DNA of 64,000 bases from Limnephilus marmoratus (GCA_917880885.1 OU862928.1:34212962-34276961); one strand, 5' to 3'; shown: positions 43,190 to 52,837, numbered from the stretch's first letter. The notes: generated by a model from the sequence alone, not told the origin. A program made the numbers and translations.

Positions 43190-43445
43190 GTAATTATGAA
43201 TACGCGTGACAGCTGTTTCGCCCTCTGAAGGCACTATAAAACTTCGGTTGTACCACTATTTACAGACCATGTATTTATATCATTTCTTATCATTTTACTT
43301 GGAAATTAATAAGGGCGCAGGTAATAAAAATGAAAGCATTTCATTTTTTCATCATTAGTATCTATCTAGAAATGTTATAAATACATCGTCTGTAAGTTTG
43401 ATAATGCCTTCAGAAGACGAAACAGCTGTCACAACGAAATAAAAA
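43190..43445. repeat. Inverted repeat with Penelope-like motif
   Basis: GTGACAGCTGTTTCGCCCTC/TGAAGGCA (43206-43233) and TGCCTTCAGAAGACGAAACA/GCTGTCAC (43405-43432) are inverted copies with 3 mismatches. Similar terminal words occur in Penelope-like elements. Confidence 0.5.
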
Positions 43446-43579
43446 TTCTTGCATTCTGTTTATTAAAATCATATGATTACAGATTTAATGGAATTAAAAT
43501 TAAACATTAATAACGTACCGTAACTTTATTAATGCAAATCAACAATAAAAAATAGTCATAATTTTAATGGGAGGGATAA

Positions 43580-44160
43580 ACTTGATGGATTAACAACAAA
43601 TTATCAATATTTGACTTCAGTTTTATAAGGACTAACCGCAAATCTTCCCGTTCTGTGATGTACAATCTGCTCCTATTTCGTTAATAGGTTTGTAAAGACA
43701 CTAAAAATTTTTTCAACAAGGTATGACGGGGGAAACGTTATCAAAAGTTTTCTCGCAATTTCCCACAGCCCGGGATATTTTTAGGGTATTTCTGCTGCAG
43801 CCAAAATGTTTGATAGCCTTTTTTTTCACCTTCAGCTCCTCATTTGTGATAAGCTCGAGTAGCTCCCCTTGTAATGCCACATTTGCCACTTCCATTTCGT
43901 CAAATGGATTTATGATCTATGGTGATATTTCCATCGTCAGAATATTTTCAAATCTCTTTTTGAAGTCATCTGTCAAATACGCGATTCCTGCTTTCAATTT
44001 GATCAGTTTTCTTTTAAATATGGCTCTTTACTTTCAAGAAACTATAAAACTGATTAAAAAAGATCTTGTTAAACATGCACCTTTCGACAACCAGCGTACT
44101 TCAATATGTAAGAGCAATCGTTGGAAGTCTTCATCATTTTCGTCGTAGAGGTGTGCAAAT
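43580..44160 (-). pseudogene. hAT transposase C-terminal relic
   Basis: - strand fragments in order: LLLHIEVRWLSKGACLTRSF, KKRFENILTMEIS, INPFDEMEVANVALQGELLE, LITNEELKVK and YRNRSRLYITEREDLRLVLI. These match the H-x-EVRWLSKG, NPF, L-x-x-ELIEL-x-x-DE-x-LK and K-x-RNRL-x-x-x-x-x-DLR landmarks of the dimerisation/catalytic end of vertebrate- and insect-type ZBED5/SCAND3-like hAT transposases. Many stops. Confidence 0.75.
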
Positions 44161-44486
44161 AAACGGGTATTCAACGCTTTGCCACTTATTTTTTAATTGC
44201 TTTAATCACAATTGATTTATTTAGCTTTCCCTTATTTTTTTAGAATGGTGTATTATCTGCCTTCATTGATAGGGAAAGTCAAGCCAACATTTTTGTTCTT
44301 TACTATCGAAACGAGATAAATTTTCGTGGACCCCACTTACTTTTGTGAACCCCCATTTTTTAATCACGCCAACGTAGACCCCCGTCGAGTCTCCCGTGGA
44401 CACCTGGGGGTCCACCTGGACTACTATGGGAATCACTGCTTTAGAGCAAACGTAGGTAGTTGTAATAATAAAGGTTTGTTTTTCAG

Positions 44487-44717
44487 CACCTTATATATCT
44501 ATCCCTTTCCTTTTGGCAACCTTCCTGGTGTATTCCTTACTCCCAGAACTGAGGAACCTTCATGGAAAGATATTGATGAACTATATGGCAGGAGTTATCC
44601 TGGGAAATATTTCTCTAGTCATTATACAGCAGAGATATTATTCAGTATTCATCAGTGACTCAAAAATTTATAATTCTTTTACGAAAAATCAGGATAACGC
44701 TGGTTGTGTTTTCATGG
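44487..44717 (+). CDS. Methuselah-like GPCR, TM1-TM2 exon
   Basis: Acceptor TTTGTTTTTCAG ends at 44486 and donor GTGAGT begins at 44718; the exon enters and leaves in phase 1. It encodes TM1 (PYISIPFLLATFLVYSLL), the family-defining intracellular loop PELRNLHGK, and TM2 (ILMNYMAGVILGNISLVIIQ). It then encodes a polar extracellular loop with a cysteine (DNAGC), the expected disulfide partner at the top of TM3. PELRNLHGK is a hallmark of methuselah-like receptors and is the strongest single piece of identification in the window. The 5' splice region is tight: a degraded hAT element ends 48 bp upstream and its target duplication 40 bp upstream. Confidence 0.95.
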
Positions 44718-44774
44718 GTGAGTATTTTCTGTTTTTATTATACATAACATATTATTATACATTACCTAATTAAC

Positions 44775-44940
44775 TCTTCCGTTAGATGGTCGAGCAGTTC
44801 AAAACATCGGGTTTCCACCCAGATATTGCAGGTTCAATCCTTGGGCCTAGCTAAGACCTCTATCGTTAGCATACATAGGTGAGAATATCCGGATCACGGA
44901 GGTAGTCCTACCTCCATGATTCGGATAGAAGATTGATTTA
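44775..44940 (+). repeat. tRNA-like SINE candidate in the short intron
   Basis: CCGTTAGATGGTCGAGCAG and GGTTCAATCCTTGGG resemble A and B boxes about 45 bp apart. A short inverted repeat follows (TCCGGATCACGGAGGTAG and CTACCTCCATGATTCGGA). It does not match SINE-A. No full cloverleaf. Confidence 0.4.
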
Positions 44941-44990
44941 AAAAGGCCGTCATATTTTTTAATTTTGAATGTGATTTTTTCTTGTTACAG

Positions 44991-45069
44991 CATTTTCTAA
45001 TTATTTCTTCTTCGTGGGGATCTTTTTCTGGTTGAACATCATGTGCATCGACGTCTGGATGACTTTCAG
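44991..45069 (+). CDS. Methuselah-like GPCR, TM3 exon
   Basis: Acceptor CTTGTTACAG ends at 44990 and donor GTAGGT begins at 45070. It enters in phase 1 and leaves in phase 2. It encodes FSNYFFFVGIFFWLNIMCID then VWMTF, which is TM3 of the methuselah family with the conserved F-x-WLN-x-M-x-D-x-W-x-TF pattern. The preceding intron is only 273 bp, the shortest in the window, and carries a tRNA-like segment. The following intron is 10.2 kb and packed with transposable elements. Confidence 0.95.
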
Positions 45070-45130
45070 GTAGGTTTGTTGCTTTGGAATTCTTCTTCTT
45101 CTTCTTATGACGAATAATAACATAACACTT

Positions 45131-45178
45131 TAGGACGTGCGTTTACCAATTCCACCATTGCGCCCTAAACGCACGTCC
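45131..45178. repeat. Hairpin with 13-bp arms
   Basis: GGACGTGCGTTTA and TAAACGCACGTCC are exact reverse complements separated by about 20 nt, just downstream of receptor exon 44991-45069. Confidence 0.7.
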
Positions 45179-45529
45179 CGGATAGACGAATAGTTCTGTT
45201 TATATTATTATTATTATCTTTTTCTTCAATGGTATATTACATTGATGGGAATAACAACCTTCAAAAGTTATAAAAAGAGAGTATTTTTTATAAAAATTAA
45301 ATATTGTAATATTATTGCTATTTACGTGCACATACTTAGATAGTACTTAGATAGTACCACAATTTATAGATGAATTAAAAAATATTTCATAAAATTTTAA
45401 AAATTAAAAATAATATGCTTAATTGAGATATGAATTTAAATATTGCAAACGACTTCTCTAGTAATGATAAAGATAATTATCTTAATATGTTGGCGGAACT
45501 AAACTGCATATCTTGAATAAATCATTTTT

Positions 45530-46813
45530 ATTTTTTTTATTTTTATTTTATTTGATTCACCTGATTTATACATGTGTGTTACATATTTGACTAATGTGGG
45601 CCTCACTGGGTGCTTTACCCGTGCTGAGGACCCCATTTTACAGTTTGATATGATTTTTTAATTTTTTTAATTTAAGATACATATAAAATAAAAACTAAAG
45701 AAAAAAGAAACTCAATAATAACATATGAGAATTAAAAGAAAGTAAAATAGAGCAAAATAAAATAGAGTAAAATAACACTAAAATAAAACAATAAAATAAA
45801 ACTATATAAATAGGATAGATACATATAAACCGATAGTGAAAGTAAAAGGGTTTTATATATTAGTGAGTATTGCAATGGTGTTTATGTCTATGTGTTTTTA
45901 TTTTTTATGTTGTGATTTTTTTGTAAAGTTGCCTTTTTTGTTCTTTAATCCATCTTTTAATTTTGAGTGTGAAAAGTTTTTTGTTTTCTTCTTTTTTTAA
46001 ATCGAGTGAAAGATGGTTGAATGCTTTTATTGCCTGGTATATGTGATGTCTTTTTCCAAAGCTTGTGTTTATCGTCGGTGTTTTTAAGTTTTGTATGTAT
46101 GCTTGTCTAACTGGTCTATTAATGGTTTGTGTTTGTTGTAGTTTGTGTTTTTGGTCAAAGATATAGTTAAGAAGTGTTTTTATGTATAATTGTCGTATAT
46201 CAAGTCCGTCGAACATGTTGAATATTTGGTCTGTGTCAGTCATTCTGTGTTTTTTTAGTATAACCTTTAAGATGGTTCTCTGTGTGGTTTCCAAATGAAC
46301 AATAGCTGAGTTTGTTGCTCCTCCCCAAACAATGATTCCATATTCTATTATAGATTGGCAGAGTGCAAAATATACTGTTTTCATTTGTTTTAGTTTGTAT
46401 ATGTTTCTTATGTTTAGGAAAAGATGTATTGTTTTGAGGAGTTTATTGGTGATATGATTTATATGATGTGCCCATTTGAGATTATGGTCAATTATGATTC
46501 CTAGATATTTTATTTGGTCTATTTTTACTATAGCAGGGCAGTCACAGTTTTTGGTGTTTAAACAATCGTGAATTTTTATGGTGTTTGTTTTATTTGTTGG
46601 CTGTCCCATGCTATTTATACTGTACGTTGTGAATTTTGTTTTCGATATATTTAATGTAAGTATGTTTGTGTCTAACCATGTTTTCACTCGCGTGATTCCT
46701 AATTCTGCTGTATTATACACATTGTTCCAGTCTTTAGATTTGAAGAGTAATACTGTGTCGTCCGCATAACTAATTATTTCTCCGTCTATAATGCAAGAAA
46801 CGTTCGAGGTCAA
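45530..46813 (-). mobile_element. LINE 3' half (RT end, 3' UTR, A-rich tail)
   Basis: - strand RT C-terminal frame of 302 residues, 3' UTR, and a tail of AAATAAAATAAAAATAAA at 45535-45560. Joined head-to-head near 46850 to a + strand LINE 5' half. Confidence 0.8.
45905..46813 (-). pseudogene. LINE RT C-terminal fragment with intact YADD
   Basis: Begins inside the RT palm: SCIIDGEIISYADDTVLLFK (catalytic Asp pair), WLDTNILTLNISKTKFTTYS, IDQIKYLGIIIDHNLKWAHH, INHITNKLL, YFALCQSIIEYGIIVWGG and HLETTQRTILKVILKKHRMT, ending RWIKEQKRQLYKK. The open frame is undamaged for 302 residues; only its 5' end is missing. The ATG near 46813 is not a real start. Confidence 0.9.
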
Positions 46814-47388
46814 CGGCCTTCGTGTTTAGACCATACCTTACAAAGTCTAGTGTTGACTATTTCTATGTCCACATTAAATTAATAAAAATTCAACAAACAA
46901 AATGATTGCGAACTAAGTTTAAAGTTTTAAATTATACTAAATTGAGGAACGCGCATCACACCTATGTATTTTTATCTCGCAGAGTTGCGTGTTTTAGTGT
47001 TTTTATCTTATACTGTAATGTACACTATGTAAAGGTTAATATTAAGAAAGAACAAGTAACACGCAACTTAACTGATATCGACTCACGGCCAGCGTCCACG
47101 CGTCTTCTCTATGCGGTCGGTCGCCCAGTACCGTCCTACGCCCAACAACTCCGCGCGCGCACTACCTGAGACGACAGAGTTATTCACAACTATACATGTG
47201 AATACACTACAATTGCAAAACTGTCACCAAGCGTCAATCTTTTCGGAAAAAACTCAGCCGTTATAAAATAAACAAGTACATTCTCCAGAGAAATTTGAGT
47301 GTAGGTAACTAAAGTGATTACTATCATATATTTAAAGTAACCATCTAAAAATCACTTTTTACGCAGAACTTACATAAAAACATCAAAA

Positions 47389-47772
47389 ATGAATACACAA
47401 TGCATCATATGTCAGAAAAATATTGTCACCCCGTCAGACTTTATATCCTGTTGTCTCCGTGAAAGCAATTATCACCTCGACTGTGCAGAAATTACGGGAT
47501 CCACCCGTCTGCAAGGAGCACCCAATGGAAGTGTAAAAAATGTATTCAACATCCAAAAAATAAGCCAAAGCAGACCTCAAAAAATGATATACCTATTATT
47601 AAATGACGAACAGTCATCTATCGTCAAACAATGTAAACAGATGACTCAATCACCAAAATCTGCACCCGCCCAGTCAAAAGGCACAGATAATTTATCATTT
47701 ACAACCACAGATGGTGCAAACCAAGGGCTGCTTACATCTAATTTTTTAAATTATAGAATTATCCAATTTTAA
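47389..47772 (+). pseudogene. LINE ORF1 N-terminus with Cys/His (PHD-like) motif
   Basis: CIICQKNIVTPSDFISCCLR then ESNYHLDCAEITG gives a C-x2-C...C-C...H-x2-C pattern like the N-terminal zinc module of some insect LINE ORF1 proteins. The frame later drifts and stops at 47772. Confidence 0.6.
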
Positions 47773-47781
47773 AAAGCTATT

Positions 47782-48129
47782 ATGGACTTTGTTGAACAAA
47801 AACTTGACTCATATACTCAAAAATATGAGTCGATCATCTTGCAAACTCAAGAAATCATAAAATCAATTCAATTTATATCGGAACAGCACGACGAATTAAA
47901 AAAGCGTATAATTGATATTGAAAAATCACAGAAAACAGTCAATACTGATATGATGGAATTAAATAAGCATAATTCCGTCCTAAAAACTACTAGTTCCCAA
48001 CAAGATGATAAAATTGACCGACTAGAGTACGTAACTCAAATATGCAATATTGATATAAGAGGTGTTCCAGAATCAAACACTGAAAATAATATTGAAACAA
48101 TAAGAAAAATAACAAAAATTATTAACTAA
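47782..48129 (+). pseudogene. LINE ORF1 coiled coil and start of RRM-like region
   Basis: KLDSYTQKYESIILQTQEII, FISEQHDELKKRIIDIEKSQ and LNKHNSVLKTTSSQQDDKID show heptad spacing. They are followed by ICNIDIRGVPESNTENN, the first strand of an RRM-like ORF1 domain. Stops at 48129 (TAA), then continues as LQSEITKIYRLGPKLSEKNP. Confidence 0.75.
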
Positions 48130-48170
48130 GAAGATTCTACTGTATTCTTGCAATCTGAAATTACAAAAAT

Positions 48171-48779
48171 ATATAGGCTAGGGCCGAAACTGTCCGAGAA
48201 GAACCCCAAATCATTAATAGTGTCTTTCAATATATAGGCTAGGGCCGAAACTGTCCGAGAAGAACCCCAAATCATTAATAGTGTCTTTCAATATATAGGC
48301 TAGGGCCGAAACTGTCTGAGAAGAACCCCAAATCATTAATAGTGTCTTTCAATATATAGGCTAGGGCCGAAACTGTCCGAGAAGAACCCCAAATCATTAA
48401 TAGTGTCTTTCAATATATAGGCTAGGGCCGAAACTATCCGAGAAGAACCCCAAATCACTAATAGTGTCTTTCAATATATAGGCTAGGGCCGAAACTGTCC
48501 GAGAAGAACCCCAAATCACTAATAGTGTCTTTCAATATATAGGCTAGGGCCGAAACTGTCCGAGAAGAACCCCAAATCATTAATAGTGTCTTTCAATATA
48601 TAGGCTATGGCCGAAACTGTCCGAGAAGAACCCCAAATCATTAATAGTGTCTTTCAATATATAGGCTAGGGCCGAAACTGTCCGAGAAGAACCCCAAATC
48701 ATTAATAGTGTCTTTCAATATATAGGCTAGGGCCGAAACTGTCCGAGAAGAACCCCAAATCATTAATAGTGTCTTTCAA
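48171..48779 (+). repeat. Ten tandem copies of a 61-bp unit inside LINE ORF1
   Basis: GGGCCGAAACTGTCCGAGAA occurs at 48181, 48242, 48303, 48364, 48425, 48486, 48547, 48608, 48669 and 48730, an exact 61-bp period. The unit is the ORF1 segment encoding RLGPKLSEKNPKSLIVSF. Copies differ at single bases only (48303, 48425, 48486, 48608 have private or shared changes). Because 61 is not a multiple of 3, each copy shifts the frame and the second unit already meets TAG. Nine extra copies add 549 bp, which is divisible by 3, so sequence after the array is back in frame. Confidence 0.97.
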
Positions 48780-49086
48780 TAATATTAAATATCGTAATGA
48801 CTTCCTAAACAAAATCAAAGCATATAAAAAATCCACTACCACTAATAAACTTAATACAGCGGACCTAGGACTGTCTCAAGAAGCCAAACGTATTTACATG
48901 TCCGATCACCTAACACAAAAAGGAAAATTTCTACTTTCTCAAACAAAGAAATTTGCCAAGGATAACGATTATAAACACTCTTGGACGACTTCGGGGCGTA
49001 TCCTCCTGACGCAAACGGACACCTCCAAAATCATCACAATAATAAATGTCCAGGATCTCGATCGACAAAAACGTCAATCACTATGA
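48769..49086 (+). pseudogene. LINE ORF1 C-terminal domain
   Basis: FNNIKYRNDFLNKIKAYKKS, LGLSQEAKRIYMSDHLTQKG, KFLLSQTKKFAKDNDYKHSW and TTSGRILLTQTD. The I-x-x-x-DHLT-x-x-x-x-L...A-K...Y-x-x-x-W-T-x-x-G-x-I-x pattern is typical of the C-terminal domain of many insect ORF1 proteins. No internal stops. Confidence 0.85.
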
Positions 49087-49189
49087 CAGTCGATAAAAGG
49101 TATTTCATTCTTTACTGTGCTGCAACACGAGTATAACAATAATTCGGTTGATATCATTCACCTCAGATAGAGGTGTTTATATTGTTTAC

Positions 49190-49400
49190 ATGTGTGAGGA
49201 AGAAGAATATATGTGTGTATGCGGTATACGTACAACTATGTATGTATGTATATATGTGTACGTGTTGGTATTGCGTACATGCCTGTATATATGTGTATGT
49301 ATTCATGTACGTAGGTGCATGTATGAGTGTGTGTGTATGTTTATGTGTATATGGATGTGTGCACCTGTATATACATGTACATATGCACGCACATATATAA
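49190..49400 (+). repeat. Low-complexity TGTATG/TATGTG tract
   Basis: Irregular repeats of TGTATGTATATATGTGTACG type over about 200 bp; the long frames on both strands there are artefacts. Confidence 0.8.
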
Positions 49401-49490
49401 AAATAAATATGAAATATTGATATGTTTATAATCATAATCTTATCCTTACGCACTTCTTTTTAATATAACTTTACCATTTTCAACATCATT

Positions 49491-49584
49491 TTGAAAAATG
49501 CACAGTTGCTAGACAATTTTTGTTAAATCCTCTAATAATTAAAATCAGACAAAGCCACAGCGAAGCGTGGTCGGGTTCAGCTAG
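49491..49584 (+). mobile_element. Helitron 3' end, copy 1
   Basis: Ends CCACAGCGAAGCGTGG (hairpin) then TCGGGTTCAG then CTAG (49581-49584), followed by T. A short hairpin about 10 nt before CTRR and insertion before T are the Helitron 3' signature. Only about 94 bp of the element is recognisable. Confidence 0.8.
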
Positions 49585-49793
49585 TATAATATAAAACATT
49601 ACAATAACACATCAAATCGTTAAATATATTATACCCACGTTACAATAATTTGTAGGATTCCACAAAGTGTTGGTTTAAATTGCATTTTTGAATATAAAGG
49701 GAATCAGCGAATATATCTACAATACCACCAAACTTGTTGCCTAATCATGCATCCTATTGATAAGTGAGTGTGATTAATAGTTAGTTGTGTTTT
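49585..49793. repeat. Left arm of an inverted duplication
   Basis: Reverse complement of 52164-52703 without a 340-bp insertion. Landmarks: ACGTTACAATAATTTGTAGG, ATTCCACAAAGTGTTGG, CACCAAACTTGTTGCCTAAT and CATCCTATTGATAAGTGAGT. Confidence 0.9.
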
Positions 49794-49829
49794 TCATTTA
49801 TATACATTATTTCATTTATAACCGTCCAC

Positions 49830-50072
49830 ACTCTTTTACTATCATTTTCGCCTGAACAAGCCCTTTACTAGTTAACTACTCAACAACCAAATAATAAAAA
49901 TTTATTAAACCGTTTTATGGCATATAAAAACAAACTTTCATATATTCACAGAGAAGAAAGTTCTTATAAACAACAGCTTGATCAGGCGGAAAATGATAGT
50001 AAAAGAGTGTGGACGGTTATAAATGAAATAATGAATATAAATGAAATAACGTGTTCAACACAAATTTCTTAG
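49830..50072 (+). repeat. Hairpin overlapping a LINE fragment
   Basis: CCGTCCACACTCTTTTACTA/TCATTTTCGCCTGA (49821-49856) and TCAGGCGGAAAATGATAGTA/AAAGAGTGTGGACGG (about 49982-50017) are nearly exact inverted copies. The frame 49917-50072 reads YKNKLSYIHREESSYKQQLD, QAENDSKRVWTVINEI, the linker between endonuclease and RT of LINEs. The inverted copy implies local duplication of this LINE piece. Confidence 0.65.
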
Positions 50073-50079
50073 GTACTTA

Positions 50080-51110
50080 AATTTCAAACCAAAATTCCAA
50101 TAGAAAACATTAACTGTCATACTAAAAACCCCTGTGACAATTTTATTTAATTGACAAACGGCCGCGGATGTGATAAAATTACTAATTAAAAAATTGTTCC
50201 TGGAAAAAATCTGAGAGGGTAGTTTATCTCTGTTTTATTAATGATGCCTGAACGAAATTTGGAATTTTAGTATTTTGAATATTCTATATATTTCTAATTT
50301 TTGAAGGTGTCGTAAAAACAAATACCATTTATGAAAACTAGATAAAATTATCTTATAGATTTGTGTATTTGAAATTCACTTTAGTTTAAAAAAACTGCCA
50401 TATTTAAAGATTCAAACAATATATTTCTTTTACCAAATCATTTTTGATGAAAGTGTAGAGAAATTAAAAAAAAAACAACATTTTTAAAATACAGTCCTTT
50501 TATATAATTAATTTGGAACGAAACTGTCACCTCATTTTTTTCTCATGCATACAATAAAAAAATAATAAAAAAATTCAAAGATTTTTTATTGCCAAAAAAC
50601 TAACTTAAAAAATAATACCGACTTTTATAACAGATTTCTTGCATCTCTTAAGACGTTAATTTCTTTGATATGTTTAGAAACACATGTATTAGATGTTAAT
50701 ATTAAAAAAACACCACTTTTATAAAATTCTCATAAAATAAAATCCTTTAAATGTAAATTTGAATTTTCATGTTTTATATAAAATACTTTTTGACATTTAA
50801 ATTTTCAAAGTATGATTATTGTTATTATAACTTGACTAAAACTTAATTAAAACCACAAAAAACCCGGTAAATATATCAATTATACGAATATAAGAGTGAA
50901 TTAGTCATATTAATAGAAATTACAATCATATTTGAGTAATATTACACAGACATCGCGGAGTGAATTTTTTTTCGCGGTTTCAGCGCGAACGACGAATCCA
51001 CGGGCGCCGCCACCTAGCGGTTATGTAGGAAAACAAACAATTTACTATGTACACTATAAAAAATACATTGTTGCCAGATTTAAAATACATTTTAAGAACT
51101 AATCTTATTA
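50080..51110. other. Unassigned AT-rich sequence
   Basis: No element recognised apart from a GCGCCGCCACCTAGCGG phrase at 51003. Confidence 0.4.
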
Positions 51111-51114
51111 GTAA

Positions 51115-51890
51115 CTAGCTGGTTCCGGCATGCGTTGCTATGCCATTTAATAAAGAAATTGTTTCTCCCTGATCGACCCGTTCCCCTTCCACCTCCCCTT
51201 CTTCTCCTGCGTCCTCTTCTCCTCTCGCGTTCCCACTCCTTCACCTCCACCTTCCCTCTCCCCACTCCACTCCCCCCCCCCCTTTTCCCCGTCCCGCAAA
51301 CCCTTCTCCCGAGTTCTCCTCCCCCCTCCCAGGTTCCCCTCCCCCTCCCAGGTTCCCCTCCCCTCTTCCCCTTCCACCTTCCCCTTCCTTCCCTCTTCCC
51401 TTTACCGATCCCTCGTCCCGCCAACCCTCCTCCCGCGTTCCATATATTCAATCACATTACATTCAGTTTCTAAACAGCCCGCGTGCCACCTTTTACAATT
51501 TTTATTAAAATTTCCATTTTTCATGTAGGTATATTAAATTTGGTACCTAACATAGGTACCTATTTAAAATATCTTAAATTCTTGATTCGACCCAAACTAT
51601 TAGGGGAGTACCCACTTTAAATAAATTTATCAACTTAAAGATTTTTTGTCATCATTGTTTTGCAAAATGTCATTCTCAAACACGCGTACTGTCAAACGTG
51701 AGATAATCGTTTAGGATAGTAGTAGGTTTTCTGAAATTATCCAATTTTCTTAATTTTTCTCTCCGTAAGAACCATCCTCGTACTTCAAGGAATATTCTAA
51801 AAAAAGAATTAGCGAAATCGGTTCAGCTGATCTCGAGATTTGCGCTAAGCAACACAATTAGCGATTCATTTAGATATAAGATATTTCGTG
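51115..51890 (+). repeat. Rep-C copy 4 (most complete 3' end)
   Basis: Starts ACTAGCTGGTTCCGGCATGC, has the longest C/T tract (51165-51440), then CATTACATTCAGTTTCTAAA, CAGCCCGCGTGCCACCTTTT and ACAATTTTTATTAAAATTT. Ends with GCGAAATCGGTTCAGCTGAT and CTCGAGATTTGCG. Shows that Rep-C belongs to the widespread class that starts CTAGCTG and ends with a GAAATCGGTTCAG phrase. Confidence 0.7.
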
Positions 51891-51909
51891 TTTTATATAT
51901 TTGTTTTAT

Positions 51910-52167
51910 TCATGTTGCGGCAGCAACACAGGTTATCGGCCGTGCTGTGATTTTTTTTTTAGTAAGGCTGTAATTATTTAAGTTTGATGAATCGACATAA
52001 TTAATTACGCTGTCTGACAGAAGAATCATTTCAGACCTAATTTTATTATACAGAGTTATGAACAACCTAATTGACAGCCCTGCCATCGTTGCTACTATTA
52101 AACTCCATGTACCGACAAGGAATACTAGACAAAATATAACATTCTTTTGCAACACATACACAACCAA
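51910..52167 (-). other. 85-residue hydrophobic open frame, unknown
   Basis: Contains NVIFCLVFLVGTWSLIVATM, a likely membrane segment, then SIRLFITLYNKIRSEMILLS and a polar tail. No ATG at the expected position (TTG start) and no recognised family. It sits at the inner edge of the right arm of the inverted duplication. Could be a chance frame. Confidence 0.25.
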
Positions 52168-52703
52168 CTATCAATCACACTCACTTATCAATAGGATGCA
52201 TCATTAGGCAACAAGTTTGGTGGTACCTATTGTAGATGTTAATGAATATTTATTATATTTAGCTTCAAAATGTACCTACATAATCTTGTCAGTTCCTATT
52301 TTCGGTTTAGTTCGTTTAGTTAATGTTCATAAAAAGAACGAATAATTTACATTGTTTATTTTACCACCTCCAAGCAGACTAATTTGAAATTATTATAAAT
52401 TCACTGGCCCACGTATATTCACTCTCTTTCTGCATTTGGATTCATATAAAGAATCATCATTCCAGTCCATAATTATAAAAGTCGGGAATTATTTTATAAA
52501 TACTATAAAGTATAAATAAATCTTCATAAAATATTTCGCAAGTGCTTTATTAGTATAAAACAAAACAGTAGATATATTCACTGATTCCCTTTATATTCTA
52601 AAATGCAATTTAAACCAACACTTTGTGGAATCCTACAAATTATTGTAACGTGGGTATAATATATTTTACGATTTGATGTGTTATTGTAATGTTTTATATT
52701 ATA
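52164..52703. repeat. Right arm of the inverted duplication, with a 340-bp insertion
   Basis: Same sequence as the left arm, reversed. At about 52235-52572 it carries extra sequence flanked by GTAGAT on both sides (ATTGTAGATGTTAATG and ACAGTAGATATATTC), where the left arm has a single TTGTAGATATATTC. Confidence 0.9.
52241..52565. mobile_element. Insertion with 6-bp duplication (unclassified)
   Basis: Defined by comparing the arms: GTAGAT is single in the left arm and duplicated here. The inserted sequence has no inverted ends I can see and no coding frame; one end is AT-rich. Confidence 0.7.
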
Positions 52704-52795
52704 CTAGCTGAACCCGACCATGTTTCGCTGTGGCAACTGTGCATTTTCCAAGAAGACACATTGCTTAACTGAATATCTGCTGTGACTATGCTGTA
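52704..52795 (-). mobile_element. Helitron 3' end, copy 2
   Basis: - strand end CCACAGCGAAACATGG, TCGGGTTCAG, CTAG (52704-52707), followed by T on that strand. Upstream text AGATATTCAGTTAAGCAATG, TGTCTTCTTGG matches copy 3. Contains AGTCACAGCAG, the uninterrupted version of the site where the solo LTR sits in copy 3. Confidence 0.8.
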
Positions 52796-52837
52796 GTGTA
52801 GAATATAAGATAAGAAAAAAAAACATTCGTAAATTTT

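Larger units (their letters stand above)
42635..44438 (-). mobile_element. hAT element relic (ZBED5-like) with 8-bp target duplication
   Basis: Ends CAGAGATTCCAAACTTTTT and, reversed, CAGTGATTCCCATAGTAG. Flanks CTATAGAG (42627-42634) and CTTTAGAG (44439-44446) match 7 of 8. The interior has transposase remains on the - strand and two younger inverted-repeat insertions. The right target duplication ends 40 bp before receptor exon 44487. Confidence 0.85.
46860..49090 (+). mobile_element. LINE 5' half (5' UTR and ORF1) in opposite orientation
   Basis: 5' UTR-like sequence with a GC-rich patch (47080-47165), then ORF1 fragments from 47389. Orientation is opposite to the RT half directly to its left. 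Ends shortly after ORF1, before a GT-rich tract. Whether both halves are one element is inference. Confidence 0.6.

Noticed and set aside
43405..43432. Hammerhead ribozyme as in some Penelope elements
   Set aside because: CGAAAC and GTC words are present, but the CUGANGA core is not, and the stems do not form.
48171..48779. Regular 61-bp repeats as a CRISPR array
   Set aside because: No spacers: units are contiguous and near identical, and the unit is part of a LINE ORF1.
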